This document shows, piece by piece, positions 32,900 through 44,619 of a DNA stretch of 64,000 nt (the first letter of the stretch is position 1; every line of letters starts with the position of its first letter). A program made the translations under genes and the position numbers. A model generated the notes under the pieces. It did not search any database. It worked only from the letters and a program-made list of their open reading frames with translations, and was not told the origin of the DNA. The stretch is from Blastomussa wellsi (lineage: Eukaryota; Cnidaria; Anthozoa; Scleractinia; Plerogyridae): positions 23,932,963 to 23,996,962 of the forward strand of contig OX393568.1 of NCBI GenBank assembly GCA_947652115.1, read 5' to 3'.

Positions 32900-33737
32900 C
32901 GCTGGCTGATCGTTATCGGATATGACCATGACGACACGTGCTCGGAAGCGTGTGCCTTGTCACGCTTTGGCGTTTATTGTGATGGTGCTCGTCGGTACGC
33001 AAAATTGACGCCATGGATGACGCATGTTGAAACATTTGGACTAAAAGTTCTCAAAACGTCTGGCTCGTAATGCGTCTCAATCATAACCAACTTATTGCAG
33101 ATTTATCAGATACACCTGATCATTTTGATTGTTTGCTCAGATTCACTTCAGTTCCAAGCCATTATCTGCGTGAACCACATGCATTGTTGATGCCCTAAAA
33201 ACAAATTCATTATCGCCGTGTTAGTTACTGATCCAGTAATGGACATGACATTAGTTTACATGGCTGTGGTAAAACAGCGTTGAAATCATTGGTGGTGATA
33301 TGTCACAGGTGGTTTAACAAACTGTGCCTTGATTTCGCAGTAAAGTATTTGCAGTTATCTCTGTCTATTAAACGCGATTGCCGGTATACTATTCTCCTAT
33401 ATATACCGTAGTTTAGGGCAAAAAGTAGTCTCTTCCAAGCAAAATTGGAAAAGCGAGTTTTAAAATCACTGAAGCATTCAGACTGATACAGCACAATGAA
33501 ACTGATGACAGCTATAACGAAGCCATTGCATGTCCGGTCATGCGGTACTGCGCCCTATAAATTATTCTTACGGAACAATAGTTAAGGCACTTAAGTCCTG
33601 GGAGAAACCCGTAGAGCCGGCGACAGAGCGCTTAGTCGTGATTTATTATGCAATTATTGACCAAATCATATCATCTTTGAATGGATGTTTTTTTTATTTT
33701 TTGCCATAGGACTTGAAACTCTGCGAAGGCAGTAGAT

Positions 33738-35216
33738 ATGGCCTCTTTCTATGAACCAGTGTCCGGACAGGCATGGCGTGATGAGCTCCAGAGTTATCTA
33801 CCTCATGCGTTGGACTGCGTGGATCCCAACTGCCTTCGTCCTCTCTGTGTCAATTTGAAACTTACCTTGAGGCATGTGCAGCTATGTGAAAAGGTAGACA
33901 AGTGTACCATATGTCAAGGGATGAAGTCCCTTGCTGCTACGCATTCCAATTCCTGCAGAGACTTTTACTGCCGTGTGCCATTCTGCATGGAGGCCAAGGT
34001 GACCACGCAGCAGCAGATACTGATGGATGAATTAGTGAAAACATCTGATGCAGGGTTAGAGAGCCAAATGGAAGACTGCAGTGTTCGGGTGAAAGAGGCC
34101 GGCCAAGAAAGTGGAAGAGACGATGTCTCCAGGAAAGGCAGCGAATCTACTCACGTGCCCGTTACAAGAGAATCAACAGCGAAACAAGTTGATTTTCAGA
34201 AGGCACCGATTGTAGACAGATTTCCTGAGCATGTAACATCCTCAGACAAAATTTGGCCTCCGATACAGTGTCCTCAACCCGGTTCCAAAATAACTACCCA
34301 AAGTCCTGTGCTAATGGCATCTATCCAATCAGAATGGATGGAACATTCGTCCTTCAGATCAAGCACGGTACCTCCAAAAGGATCCCAGCCTAGTGCTCAG
34401 GGTCAGTCACAAGGTACCTTTTTCGTCAATAGTGTGGAAACATCCGGCCCACCACAGGCGTGTGAACAGATACCAACTGTAGCAGCGATAGATCCTGCGA
34501 AGAGTCATTCCCATGCAGGCATAAAGAGGAAGTTACAAAGTTTTATCTCTAATAACAAGTCCACTCCGGAATCCAAGGTTCGTCGCCTCGCTGCCAGTGA
34601 GCCAAACACACAAAAGGAGGATTGTCCCGAGGTTGAAATTGTAGAGAGCAAATCGTCTGGACGATTTGCCCGCAAAGAAAATAGTGCAGCCGCCACAAAT
34701 GGCAAAAAGAGTTACCAGAAGAGAAAACCAAGCCATCTCGACTTCTTGCCAAGTACGCCAACAAGACATGTCTCCACTAAGCAAAATAAGCAAGCAAGCA
34801 CAATACCAGTGTCATCACTTCCTGGGCACAACACAAAGAGGAGTTCCTTGTCAAAGACCTCAACTCCACGCCAAGAAGTTTCTAAAGACCCTGTTAATGC
34901 TTGGTACGCAATGCCCGACTCTTTTGAAATGGAGTTTCGCCCGGTTTTTCAAGTTAAAGATCAGATCACTGATGATTCAGTTGACTGTTATATCGATGAG
35001 ATGTTCTCGACACCACCTCCGTCTCCAACATTTGAAATATGGCTCGGTGAGACCGTTAAGAACAATGGCAGTATGGCATTGAAGACGGTCCTCCTAGACA
35101 CACTATTTCAGCTACTCAGTGTTGTGACTCAGCCAAAAACGGAACAACAGGAAGCTGTTTTAGTTGACCTTTTAGAACGGACACTTCGTGTCATGAAAAC
35201 AGAGATAACAAAGTAA
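33738..35216 (+). CDS. Stand-alone TAZ2-type zinc-finger protein 1 (492 aa)
   Basis: The N terminus carries one complete CBP/p300-type TAZ2 domain (residues about 17-84) with all twelve zinc ligands: His23-Cys27-Cys32-Cys37, His46-Cys50-Cys56-Cys59 and His69-Cys73-Cys78-Cys83. It ends in CRVPFCMEAK as TAZ2 domains do. Residues about 90-440 are Ser/Thr/Lys-rich linker with a basic patch (IKRKLQ, KVRRLA) that could be a nuclear signal. The last ~45 residues (LLDTLFQLLSVV..., EQQEAVLVDLLERTL) form predicted amphipathic helices conserved in the two sister genes. No KIX, bromodomain or acetyltransferase region is present. Established: TAZ2 binds transcription-factor activation domains. Inference: a nuclear adaptor or competitor of CBP/p300. 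The coding region is one exon. TTTTTTGCCATAG ends at 33709, 28 bp before the ATG, suggesting a 5' UTR intron. A TATA-like CTATATATACC lies at 33398. Confidence 0.9.
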   Translation: MASFYEPVSGQAWRDELQSYLPHALDCVDPNCLRPLCVNLKLTLRHVQLCEKVDKCTICQGMKSLAATHSNSCRDFYCRVPFCMEAKVTTQQQILMDELVKTSDAGLESQMEDCSVRVKEAGQESGRDDVSRKGSESTHVPVTRESTAKQVDFQKAPIVDRFPEHVTSSDKIWPPIQCPQPGSKITTQSPVLMASIQSEWMEHSSFRSSTVPPKGSQPSAQGQSQGTFFVNSVETSGPPQACEQIPTVAAIDPAKSHSHAGIKRKLQSFISNNKSTPESKVRRLAASEPNTQKEDCPEVEIVESKSSGRFARKENSAAATNGKKSYQKRKPSHLDFLPSTPTRHVSTKQNKQASTIPVSSLPGHNTKRSSLSKTSTPRQEVSKDPVNAWYAMPDSFEMEFRPVFQVKDQITDDSVDCYIDEMFSTPPPSPTFEIWLGETVKNNGSMALKTVLLDTLFQLLSVVTQPKTEQQEAVLVDLLERTLRVMKTEITK

Positions 35217-36165
35217 CTAGCAAGAGATTTGAGAGACACTGCGCGTGAAAAGGGGCATTCAGTACTTTTATTAATTTAGTCATTTCATACGATCTTGAAA
35301 GGCTCGATATTCTTAAGCGACAACCTTCGACAAAATTGCTAAAAGTTTCTTTTTCCAAAATGCAATCCACCGTAAGAAAAAGATGGCGCCCGTATATTTT
35401 ACCACAATACCTTGTGAACCAAACAAAGCCCACTGGGACATACAGAAAGGTATGGTTTAATTAATGGCAGTCGTTCATTGTACTAACAACATTGCTCTTG
35501 TCGAGTTTGAACAACTTACAACGTTTCTTTGTGTTTTTATACGCGCTTTTAGGGTTTTCGCGCGCAAAGCATTATAGGTAAATGTACCAGTCGCCATCTT
35601 TTTCCTTACGGTGGATTCGATAAGATGCAACAACCACTCTTCCTCAGAAGAAAGATGGGGTAAAAATCCGGCTTTCAACCTTTCATGCGTTGACAGTACT
35701 AATTTTATCCGTTTGGTCATAATGTCACTGTTCTGTGCATCGTAGCCGTGTGTTGACGAAGCAAAGGTTGTAGCTACAATTTAACTTAGAAACCTGCGAT
35801 GGAAGAAGTATTGTTTTTCTGTAATAAGGTGTGAGTCCAGGTTTTGAGCCCAAACCGGATCTGTTTTGTACTGGTCCATTTAAGTCTGTTGCGACCTAGG
35901 CATGCCGGCCGCCTTGTGGCAGCTTACTGGTCTACGATTGACTGTCACTTCAAGAGTGTGTTTATTAAGTTTGATATTAATTCTTTTTACAAAAGAATCA
36001 CAGTACGCCACATTTAATGGTGCAAGTTAAACATAGTTAGACACAAATATAGTTACATGCTTGGTATTTTATTCAATGATCTATTTATCCAGTGTGTGTT
36101 TCTTAATAAAACGAGTGTTTAAAAATAACTTGAGGTTGTGTATCAAGCTTCATCAAATATCCATC
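35217..36165. other. 3' flank of TAZ gene 1
   Basis: No gene is seen. A possible polyadenylation signal AATAAA occurs near 36106 (CTTAATAAAACG). Short frames on the minus strand have no recognisable domain. Confidence 0.4.
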
Positions 36166-36212
36166 ATTATTAAAAACTAGCTATGGTATATGACATTTCC
36201 TGAGTTGCTATC

Positions 36213-36250
<38 letters not shown>

Positions 36251-36256
36251 TTAAAT
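36166..36256 (+). mobile_element. MITE 'AAAACTAG', short form 2
   Basis: ATTATTAAAAACTAGCTATG at the left, CATTTCCTGAGTT then a deletion junction, then ACCATCTCATATCCAACGCG..TAATTGTTAAAT. It is nearly identical at both ends to 24435-24526 and to the long copy at 55566-55796. Confidence 0.75.
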
Positions 36257-36689
36257 GTCTCATTACTGAATGAGTCTCAAACGTCGAGTAAACTATCTTT
36301 GCACAGTATGGTAAAAATGTCATTGCGCAAGACTGAGAGAAGCTCAATATATATTTTATGAAAAGGTGGAAATCTAGTGCTTAGTGCGGGGCTCGTGGGT
36401 AAATGTCCAAATCACCTCCCTCCCCACTCCTTGATGTCAGCATAGTATCCATCATCTATACCCTCGGCAACCGGTGTGTTGACTTTTTACACCATTTTAA
36501 GATACAAAGTAACCAAATTTGTAAAATTCACTTACACCGTTTTTGCCCGAAATAGGTTCCCGGCAACATACAAGCGGGGAAATTAGAAATGATTAGCCAA
36601 CAGTACCAACTTACTAAACTAATTTATGGCAACTGGTTTGCTTTTGAAGCATTGAAAGTATTGAAAGAGAATTAAAAGAGTCGATACAT

Positions 36690-36870
36690 ACAAGTGCCAA
36701 GGTGGATAAAACACTCTCATGGAGGCTCATATCTCTGAAGTCATCGGTAAAGTTGCTAGAGTACTTGCTGTCCTGAGGAGGCTAAATCCCCAAAGTATCC
36801 TAGTGACAATTTATAAGCCATTGATCCTGTAACATCTTGATTATTACAGTGCTGCGCGGAGCTTTATCGG
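36690..36870 (+). mobile_element. LINE reverse-transcriptase fragment
   Basis: Translation from 36728 gives HISEVIGKVARVLAVLRRLN, then ILVTIYKPLI, a stop, then HLDYYSAA. This is the conserved segment after the catalytic palm in CR1/Jockey/L2-type non-LTR reverse transcriptases (established pattern: hi..k......lr......ll..iY.alI.phldYcs). An in-frame TAA at 36830 and a frameshift just upstream (DKTLSWR) show it is dead. The 3' region has a (TTG)n stretch near 36992. Confidence 0.7.
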
Positions 36871-37559
36871 TAATATTTTAACGTTACTGATTTTTGAATA
36901 TATTTTTAAGTAATCTTAGGTATTATATTTAATAGTTTCACTTGGGAGACTACTTTTTAGTGAAAAGGATTCCGTGGTTAAATAAAATTTTGCTGTTGTT
37001 GTTGATCGAACGAAACGTCAGAAATCCTTCAAAAAGCAACGTTTTTTTGCTCTTTTCTCGCGATATATCATTCGCCCTGATTACTGAAGTAAAGCGTTCA
37101 ATATCGATTTTTTACTTTGCTATATGGGCACTTCCTTCCGTTACGTTAATTTGGAAGATATTTCTAGCATGCGGAGGAGTATAATCCAGAAAAAATTCTT
37201 TAAAATGTCTTACCCCACACTCTTGGGCACGGTGAAGTGCAATACACCCAATTCAAATTTAACGAATAATTAAATAAAAAAAACTCAGATAGAATTGCTC
37301 TTTAGGGTGCCCTCCCAGCAGTTACGCCACATAAGCGGATGTTTACTGAATCTTCCAGCAGTGTTTTTATCTTTATTAACAATTACTTGTATTATTTTCC
37401 GTTAGGGAAATTTAAAAGCCGAGTTTACATTAAAACAAACGGAGCGTGTCCCCCGTCTCGGCTGTAATAGCCTTCAAATTAGCAGCAAGGTACTTACAGG
37501 TACGCAGGTTCAAAATTAGATAGGTAACTGATGAAGCCTGTATAATCTAAATCTAATAT

Positions 37560-37586
37560 CTAAAATCTAATACGTTAATAATAATG

Positions 37587-37637
<51 letters not shown>

Positions 37638-38110
37638 TTTTTTTCATGTATATTATTAACACAAAAAAACTTCATAATAAATTTAGTCTTATATAGTGCT
37701 GCTTCCACAGAATCGAGCAGCATTTTAAAAAATATATAACCAACTAGATACAAATTAAAAGAACTAAACATAGTCGTAATCACAGTTTATAAATATGTTT
37801 TAAAACATGCGCCTTGAGTTTTGACTTAAATGAAGTAAGCGAGGTGCGTGGCCTTAATTGATCAGGTAGGGCATTCCACAATCTGGGTGCAATATACAAA
37901 AGTGTTCTATTAATATCCATAAGTTTTAAGGCAGAATTTAGGCTGGATGAGAGGCTACTTATTTGCAGATCGCAATGTTCTAGATGGATTGTATATTTGC
38001 TTTTGATGTCTTGGTATAAAGGGAACAATAAAGAATGTGGGAAGTTGGAAATTCCGAAGCAAATCCATCACGCATTCCCAGCCGGTACACCCCGGAAAAT
38101 ATATTCAGTA
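37560..38110 (-). mobile_element. LINE 3' end with (ATT)n tail
   Basis: On the minus strand 38028-37780 encodes LLYIAPRLWNALPDQLRPR, then SLTSFKSKLKAHVL and the stop. This is the familiar C terminus of CR1/L2-like reverse transcriptases (APrLWNsLP..lR...sl..FK..LK.hL). About 140 bp of 3' UTR follow and then a (ATT)n run (37577-37637 on +, TAA triplets), a typical microsatellite tail. Upstream the frame breaks, so the element is 5' truncated. It is a separate insertion from the + strand fragment at 36.7 kb. Confidence 0.8.
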
Positions 38111-38114
38111 TCGT

Positions 38115-39400
38115 TGTTTAAAGTAGTAGCAGTCCAGTAGAGTCCCACTGATAACCGATGACTGAACTCGAGCAAGCCGCCAGTTTACATAGGACTGATT
38201 GCGAAAAAGGCACACGGGAAAAAAGACGTGAACTGTGAAGTGATCACAGTTGGTAAGTAGTAGTCTCGCTAGCTTATTTTAATTGATTCTGGTTTTTAAA
38301 CGTGCCAAGACTTCCCAAAGGTAAATAAAATAATCGTTTAATAATAACAGGGAGAGTAAAAGAGATTTCTTAACTGGGTAATAGGTCCTTAACAAGCAAT
38401 CACGAGGATGAAAATCACACAAAGACTGATTTTCGATGGTTTTGAAAGAGAAAATGTTGCATTTAAAATTTAATATATAAAACAGTTTTTTTAAAAACAG
38501 TCAAATCGATACCTTTTACCAGACCAAAACGAAGGTATTACAAGTGTAGTACACCTCGTAAGAAAGAGTATACGTAAAGCGAACACGCCTGTAGAAAGAA
38601 AGTGACACTCCTTGATTAATTTATACTGAGCGAATAGACCTTATAGTGGTTCTGGCAGGCATTTTCTCGGTTTGAAAAAATCGAAATATATATAGCAGTC
38701 AAGTTTGTTTTGAATAAAAAATGAAGTAGGGCAGGATAAACATTTTCTCGCGACTAACCGTGATGTCGGAAAGCCTTAATCCTAAAGAAGGAATAAATTG
38801 TATGTATTCAATTTTATCTGTATTCTGATGCAAATACCCTCAAACATTAACATCTTCTCTGGCTGGCAAAGTTAATAATAATAATATAATAATAGTTAAT
38901 CTTTATTGAGGATGCCAACATCACAAAAAGAGTGGTTTACAGAAGGGTCCTCTAAACCCACGCGAAAGCAGCAAAGCATTAAAAACCCGAAAGAGAAACA
39001 ACAGAATTTTGTCACTGTATTCAGACAGAGGAACATGCAGCAGCTACATATATGCCCCCTTGCTAGCCAGTTGATTTGACGTAGAACTAAATATATACGC
39101 ATATATCGTCTTCTCATACGTTGAACTTCAGTTTTGAAGAAGGTTTTTGCAAGCCTGGTTCTAATGTGCGTCCACTTTGCCTAAAGAAAAATATTTTACC
39201 TTTTACCGCCGAAAACTGCGAGTGTGACCAACATTTCCGAGGTAAATTTTCCAAAGTAAATTATCATGGACACTAAAAAGATCAAACGAACACAAGCCCG
39301 TAGGGAGGGGTGCTATGGGTGCGCCCGAACCCCCCACACGCTGCGGAGGTCCACTTTTTTGTTGACCAATGATTTAAAAAAAATGAGTTGATAAAAAAAT
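38115..39400. other. No gene recognised
   Basis: Spacer with short frames only. Short ATA/TAA runs occur near 38876-38893. Confidence 0.4.
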
Positions 39401-39530
39401 ATATACAGTATAGTATAACAATATAATTTGGTTTTATCAACTGGGTTGATAATGTCAAAACGCTTTCCAAACAATTTTCAGTTTTTCCAAAATAGAAAAT
39501 TCCACAGAAAAAAACCTTTAACAGCATTTT
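39400..39530 (-). mobile_element. Penelope-like element terminal fragment
   Basis: TATAACAATATAATTTGG, then TTATCAACTGGGTTGATAA, then AACGCTTTCCAAAC..TTTCAGTTTTTCC, reproduce in reverse complement the two outer ends of the copy at 45361-46015. The central part with the hammerhead-like core and endonuclease frame is absent. Confidence 0.65.
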
Positions 39531-39920
39531 CTGCGTAATTATTCCGCTGTAAATTTGGATTCATTTAAAAAAAATCGGAGAGCTTTTTTGATGTCCTAAA
39601 AATGAGCATTATATCACGTTTCCTGTGGAGTTTTAAGACTAAAAACATATTTCATTTTTTTCGTTTTCGGAGGAGTGCCATTTTTTATGATTTTCGTATC
39701 ACTTGAAGTGGTAAGAACTAGCGGATAGCAGAAAGTCAAACTGTTAGCAGACACGAAATTTGCTAATTCTAGCGGATAGATGAATTTGCTCCTCAGTAAT
39801 TAACATTATAACTCATCATTTTTTTAAATTATCAGTTTAATATATTCACTAAAAATCTTTACAAAAACCACTGAAATCTTTACAAAAACTTAGTGCTGTT
39901 TTTATTTCCAAAATAAGGAG

Positions 39921-40327
39921 TCCGAATTTCGGTGCTAAGATGTGTGATATTTGGAAGAAAGCACCCCACCTCCTTAGGAATACAAGGCTCCGAAATTCGG
40001 ACCTTTGATTTTTACTCCGACAAAATGCCTGAAAGAGCAGTGCAGCTCAAGATTCCGAAATTCAGACCTTTGATTTGGACTCCGCTGAAATCTCATTGCC
40101 CTTCTTCGTTTAGAAAACAAGGGTCCGAAATTCGGACTCGTCTCTGCTGAAATGCCTTACAGAGCAGTACAAATTGACCTTCCGAAATTCGGACCCTTGG
40201 TTTGGACTCCGCTGAAATCTCAAGAAAACATTACCTTTCTTCGTTGGAAAACAAAGGTCCGAAATTCCCGCCATTGGTTAATCTTGACTTCACAGGAAAG
40301 AAGGAAAGAAGAGTTCCGAACTTCGGA
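39921..40327. repeat. Array A of palindromic TCCGAAWTTCGGA sites
   Basis: Seven sites, perfect or one- to three-base variants, start at 39921, 39989, 40054, 40124, 40181, 40258 and 40315, so spacing is 57-77 bp. The 13-mer is palindromic around its central base. Spacers are partly repeated (GATTTGGACTCCGCTGAAAT twice, AGAGCAGT twice). Frames crossing it have no recognisable domain. Confidence 0.85.
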
Positions 40328-41344
40328 AGTGGGATGTACAAAAATATTGTTCTGTATACGTATTCTTATCAAAGTATTCTTGTATATGGGAACATGCATG
40401 ATTTTGCATAAATGGCGACAACCATCTAGTTTATGTGTGTATTAGCTGATTCACTGTGTCTGAGCTGTCCCCCGCCTTAGCGTTGTAGGCTTTTCTTGAA
40501 TAAGCCTTTGTCCCTGGTAAAAGCTTTGAATTTTCGTCTGGAACGAAAACGAAAAACAAATGATGTAACTCTTTAGCAGCGACTGTGTCCAAATGTGGAT
40601 TCCACAGGTGATTCCATTAGACCCTCTTCGTGCTGGCATTGTATGCGGCATCCATTCCTTGTTGTAAGAGTCCTTCCAGTAACAGATTACAAATTAATAT
40701 TCCATTACTTCAATGATGCTTTCCCAATCAACGAATGCTTACGTCACTTTTCGAGTTTTTCAGCGACAAAATCGCCTTCCTAGAGCATTTCAACATTGAC
40801 GCATGGTTCCTGTGGGGATCTGTGTAAATCTATCAGCGGTAAAGTAACAAAAAATCAAGTTTTCAAAAGTAAATTAGTAATGTCAAATATTTGACCAAGG
40901 CGGAACGCAACTGGGTTAGGGAGATACATGCACTCTTCTAATTCTAATTCTATGTCCCTTATGAGCTCTAGTTAATAAAGTGATGAGAGAAATATTAATG
41001 GCATAATTATCAGAAAACATGTGCAGCGAACAATGGTACAAAGAACAAGTTGTTTCGTAGCTTTCTAACTTACAAGGATTTGAACAGATATCCACTATTG
41101 CAGTCGTCAAAGCCAACCGCGTTCTCGCTACCTGCGTTTTGTATTAATTTACATTGCTGTGTGTCTCAATATGTCCTGTATTGATTCTTTCTTTTTGTTT
41201 TGTATTTCAACTACAACATGTTAAAGTATTAACTTTACACAGTCTCTAATAGACCGGATGAGAATGGTATAGATTTCCTCTCTCACCCTTCACCCGCAAC
41301 TAAAAGCCGAGGTCACGGCTGGCAGTTTTTCAAAACAAAGCCGA

Positions 41345-41580
41345 AGGGGTAGGTGGGGGGGGGGGGGGGGGAGGGCGCATTGGTACTCCCTTATATGGGC
41401 TATACGGGTATGGTTTTTGGCCCCTTAGTCCTGAAAAGGGTATACAGTTTCAGCGAGTTTGTCCTAAACAGGGTATAGAGTCGTCCTAGACATAGTATGG
41501 CTTTAGGACTTTCGTAAGCACATCCGAAATTAGAACCGTTCATCAATGTTTGTTTAGCCGGACATCAGTCAAAAGCAGAT
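41345..41580. repeat. G-rich-ended interspersed repeat, copy 2
   Basis: A run of G at 41357-41372 is followed by CTTATATGGGCTATACGGGT, AAGGGTATACAGTTTC, TTTGTCCTAAACAGGGTAT, AGTATGGCTTTAGGACTTTC and GACATCAGTCAA. These correspond to 19879-20230. The next 80 bp (GACTTTTTGTCTGGCTACGG) look like a fragment of another short element also touched at 49300-49315. Confidence 0.65.
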
Positions 41581-42029
41581 CATATTTAGGACTTGATTTT
41601 TGCCGTTTAGCACCACTTTTGCCCTTTATTGCACCACTGTGACTTTTTGTCTGGCTACGGCCCTGGCTATTGAATATTAATGTAGCACGTCTACAAATAA
41701 CGAAACCAACCAAACGAAATAAAGCACAACTGGCCAAAAGTAATACCTGATGAATCGCTCGAGGTCCCTGGAGTCATCGAATCCAATGGCATATTCATCG
41801 TTATCTGAAATAGACCAAAATTATTGTAAGAAGCTACAACTCCACTGAGCTACAACAGATAAAGTCGATAAAGGTGAAATTATGTAAAGTTTTACATAAT
41901 TACCTCACTTCAACTGGAGAAGAGCCTTCACTACCGGTGAATCCAACGGAGAAAACATAATCTAGAAAGTCAATAAAATATAAGTTTACCGGATAGTTCT
42001 GGTCAATTGTGTAAACGCCGACTGTATTC

Positions 42030-42670
42030 AAAGATAGAACATTGAAACTCACCGTGACGTTCGTTTTCGAAAAGAGCATCTGTTCTTGTGCCTTGCAACA
42101 ATACTTTCTTTACTGGCTTACTCAGTACTTGAAAGGAAATGTAAAAGAGCTCGTGTGTCGGAGTCTTCATCCGTTGTGGCGGAGACCGCCAACTGCATAT
42201 ACTGGTAACAGCGAGGTTATCAAGTTCCTGCATATGTGTGGTTCAACGTATTATCAAGTTCCTGCATGCAAATATGTGGTTCAACACTTCCTGGCGGGCA
42301 TCAACGGCTTTGTCGGCTGCCTGTTATGTGGCACAAAACCTGTCAGGAATGTGTGCATGGTTCATATCAATACTGGATATCATGTCAGACCCCGGCAAAG
42401 CTCGCCGATTTGCGGATAACAACGTTTGCGCCAAATATCGGTCAAATATCAGAATATTCGTTAGCACAGCAGAAGATCACATGAACGCGAATACATGTCA
42501 AAGAGCTGTCTTTGGTCGGTTAAAACTGAGCAAATGCTTTCATCTACCTCAACAAAGAAAAACTGAACATATGACATATGGAAAAGTGCTGAGTGTGAAG
42601 AAATATTTGTGCAAAAGGGAAACTGCCTTATTGGTAAGAACTTTGTCTCAGACTGCAGTTGTTTGAATCA
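42030..42670 (+). other. Unrecognised open frames with an internal duplication
   Basis: Two overlapping + frames (42042-42419, 125 codons, and 42238-42666, 142 codons) cover this stretch. A unit of about 30 bp (TATCAAGTTCCTGCAT..ATGTG.GGTTCAAC) is duplicated in tandem at 42217-42246 and 42249-42285 and shifts the frame. I recognise no domain. Since it lies between the two palindrome arrays, it might be a wreck of a transposon protein or a decayed host gene. Confidence 0.3.
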
Positions 42671-43222
42671 CCTTTTAATATTTTCTTGGCGATTTTCAAC
42701 CGTCTATAAATTAATAACCATGCTTTTGTTACATTTCTTTACAGTGCAGTGCAACAAATGGTTCAAAGTGCCATCTGAAAGTTTCACCAGACTTGAAAGT
42801 GATGGAAACTTCAAGGAGATAACCGAAACTAGTCATGTCGACTGGGTATCGCGTGATTCAATCAGGAATTAAACTAAATTCAAAAAGCAGTACTTGGAAA
42901 GCCACAGTGCAGCGCCTGCCTGGCGATATCTCTGATAGTTATGGTAGCTCGAAAGATACCAATGCGGTGACCATACTGTGACCATGGAACTTGCTTTGGC
43001 GATGATAAAGACGAATGGGCAGATTCAATAATTTCAATGTTGCAGTGGAAGTTGAAAGTTTAGTTTCGAAAGCCTGGATGTCCCAGAAAGCGATACCTCT
43101 ATACCAGGTATGCAATGTGGAGAACACTATATATGTTTTTTTTTTTATAATTTTATGTTTGCGTATCTAGATTAGCACTTTTTTTTCTGTCATTATAAAA
43201 AACGTCCAACAGAAATTAAAGA

Positions 43223-43283
43223 AACTTCAAACGCTGTGGCTATATGCCCGGCTGCCGGGCATATAGCCACAGCGAACTTCAAA
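43223..43283. mobile_element. Hairpin-only insertion with 9-bp target duplication (2)
   Basis: AACTTCAAA at 43223-43231 is repeated at 43275-43283. Between them is a 43-bp perfect hairpin, 43232-43274: 21-bp arms beginning CGCTGTGGCTATATGCC and one unpaired T in the middle. The whole insert is therefore two fused inverted ends. Confidence 0.85.
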
Positions 43284-43289
43284 ATGTAA

Positions 43290-44550
43290 AAGTCGAACAG
43301 AAGGATTTTAACCAAAATTATTATAACTTTATTCAATCCAACTTTTTAATTTGATTGTTAACCATGGCTGTGAGAGATCGCCTTTTATTGCAATCTTTTG
43401 AATGAAATTTGAATGCAAGATTTTTATTGTCTTGGGGTCTAGATACTTAAAAATTGAAATAGCACACAATTTATAGACACTTGTGACTAAATGATACTTT
43501 TATCTGTTTTAGTTGATAATGAAGTTCAAAATCTCCGAATCACGACCTCTTCACCACTGGAAACTATGCGAAGGCAGACACAAACGAAAATATGTTGATC
43601 ATGATATATCCCAATATGGAATACATCGTGTTCCGAGAAACAAGAAGTCAAAACAAGATAAGGAAAAAATCAAACCAGAGAGACAGGGAAGAGGAAACCA
43701 CAACCCACACCCAAGTCGTTGAAATGCAGATGTGATTCGAAGAATGTTGTGCCGGTCATTGATAGCGCTCACTCTTTATTCTTACTTAATTCTGAAAGAC
43801 GCCGGAAAGGGGTTCATTTTCTTTCTCACCAACTCCAAATCAATTCTTGCATTGTAAATGGACAAGTCGCAACTATTTTAAATAATTGTCAGATGTTTGG
43901 ACAAAAAAAATTATAATATGCTAACAAGACTGAAATTTGCTTTCTAAGTGGAAAGTGAAGTTGTTTAAGTGTTCATTATTACAACATGGTGACATTTCTC
44001 TACTGTAGGAGAAAATTCATTTCAGATTACTGTTGATTCGCTGCTACTTGCAAAGTCCACGACAGCCTATAAAAAAAAGATGTTGTTGATCACTGGTACA
44101 TTTCAACGAAAATGGTATCGAAGCTTTTTACCTTTGTAAAAGACCAAACACGAGATGGATTTTGTAAAGTGGCAGCTGACAGGAGTGGCAAAGTTCAGCT
44201 CATTGTACTCACCTATGTAGAAGTTAACCTTCTTTCAACAAATGCTTCTATTGTCGTTGCAAACATGAAAAATGCCATGTACTCTGGAAAAGAGGAGGAC
44301 CAGGAGAATGCCGATGTCAAGTGGCATGGCTGCCCAAGTTCAACCTGAACCTCGCCGTGCATAACGTGGCAAACAACTTGTACACTGTGACAATACCGTA
44401 TAACATTCCAAGAATAGACCGTGACCCCGAAAATATTAGATGCGGGTATTTCGTGAAATTCTTTAGATGGTCACCGGCTCGGTTATGCTAAAAGGTGAAA
44501 TATATGTGCACTTCGAGGATAAAGCCCTGGAAAGGCTTTTGGTTATCTTT
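43290..44550. other. Between the arrays: short frames, no gene recognised
   Basis: Contains a Lys/Arg-rich 69-codon frame (43513-43722, +) and a 78-codon frame (44112-44348, +). Neither has a recognisable domain or clear splice sites. They could be exons of something degenerate. Confidence 0.3.
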
Positions 44551-44554
44551 TGTT

Positions 44555-44619
44555 TTAAAGTGCACCTAACACCAAAATATTTTTTGCGCTAAAATAGTTT
44601 GGTGTTAGGTGCACTTTAA
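44555..44619. mobile_element. 57-bp piggyBac-like hairpin flanked by TTAA
   Basis: TTAA at 44555-44558 and 44616-44619 bracket an insert whose 18-bp ends are perfect inverted repeats (AGTGCACCTAACACCAAA / TTTGGTGTTAGGTGCACT) around a 21-nt centre. TTAA is the established target and duplication of piggyBac transposases. Confidence 0.75.

Noticed and set aside
34505..34793. Antisense frames within TAZ gene 1
   Set aside because: They are shadows of the real coding frame on the other strand.
39921..40327. CRISPR-like array
   Set aside because: Repeats are only 13 bp and palindromic, spacers are partly repetitive, the genome is eukaryotic and there are no cas genes.
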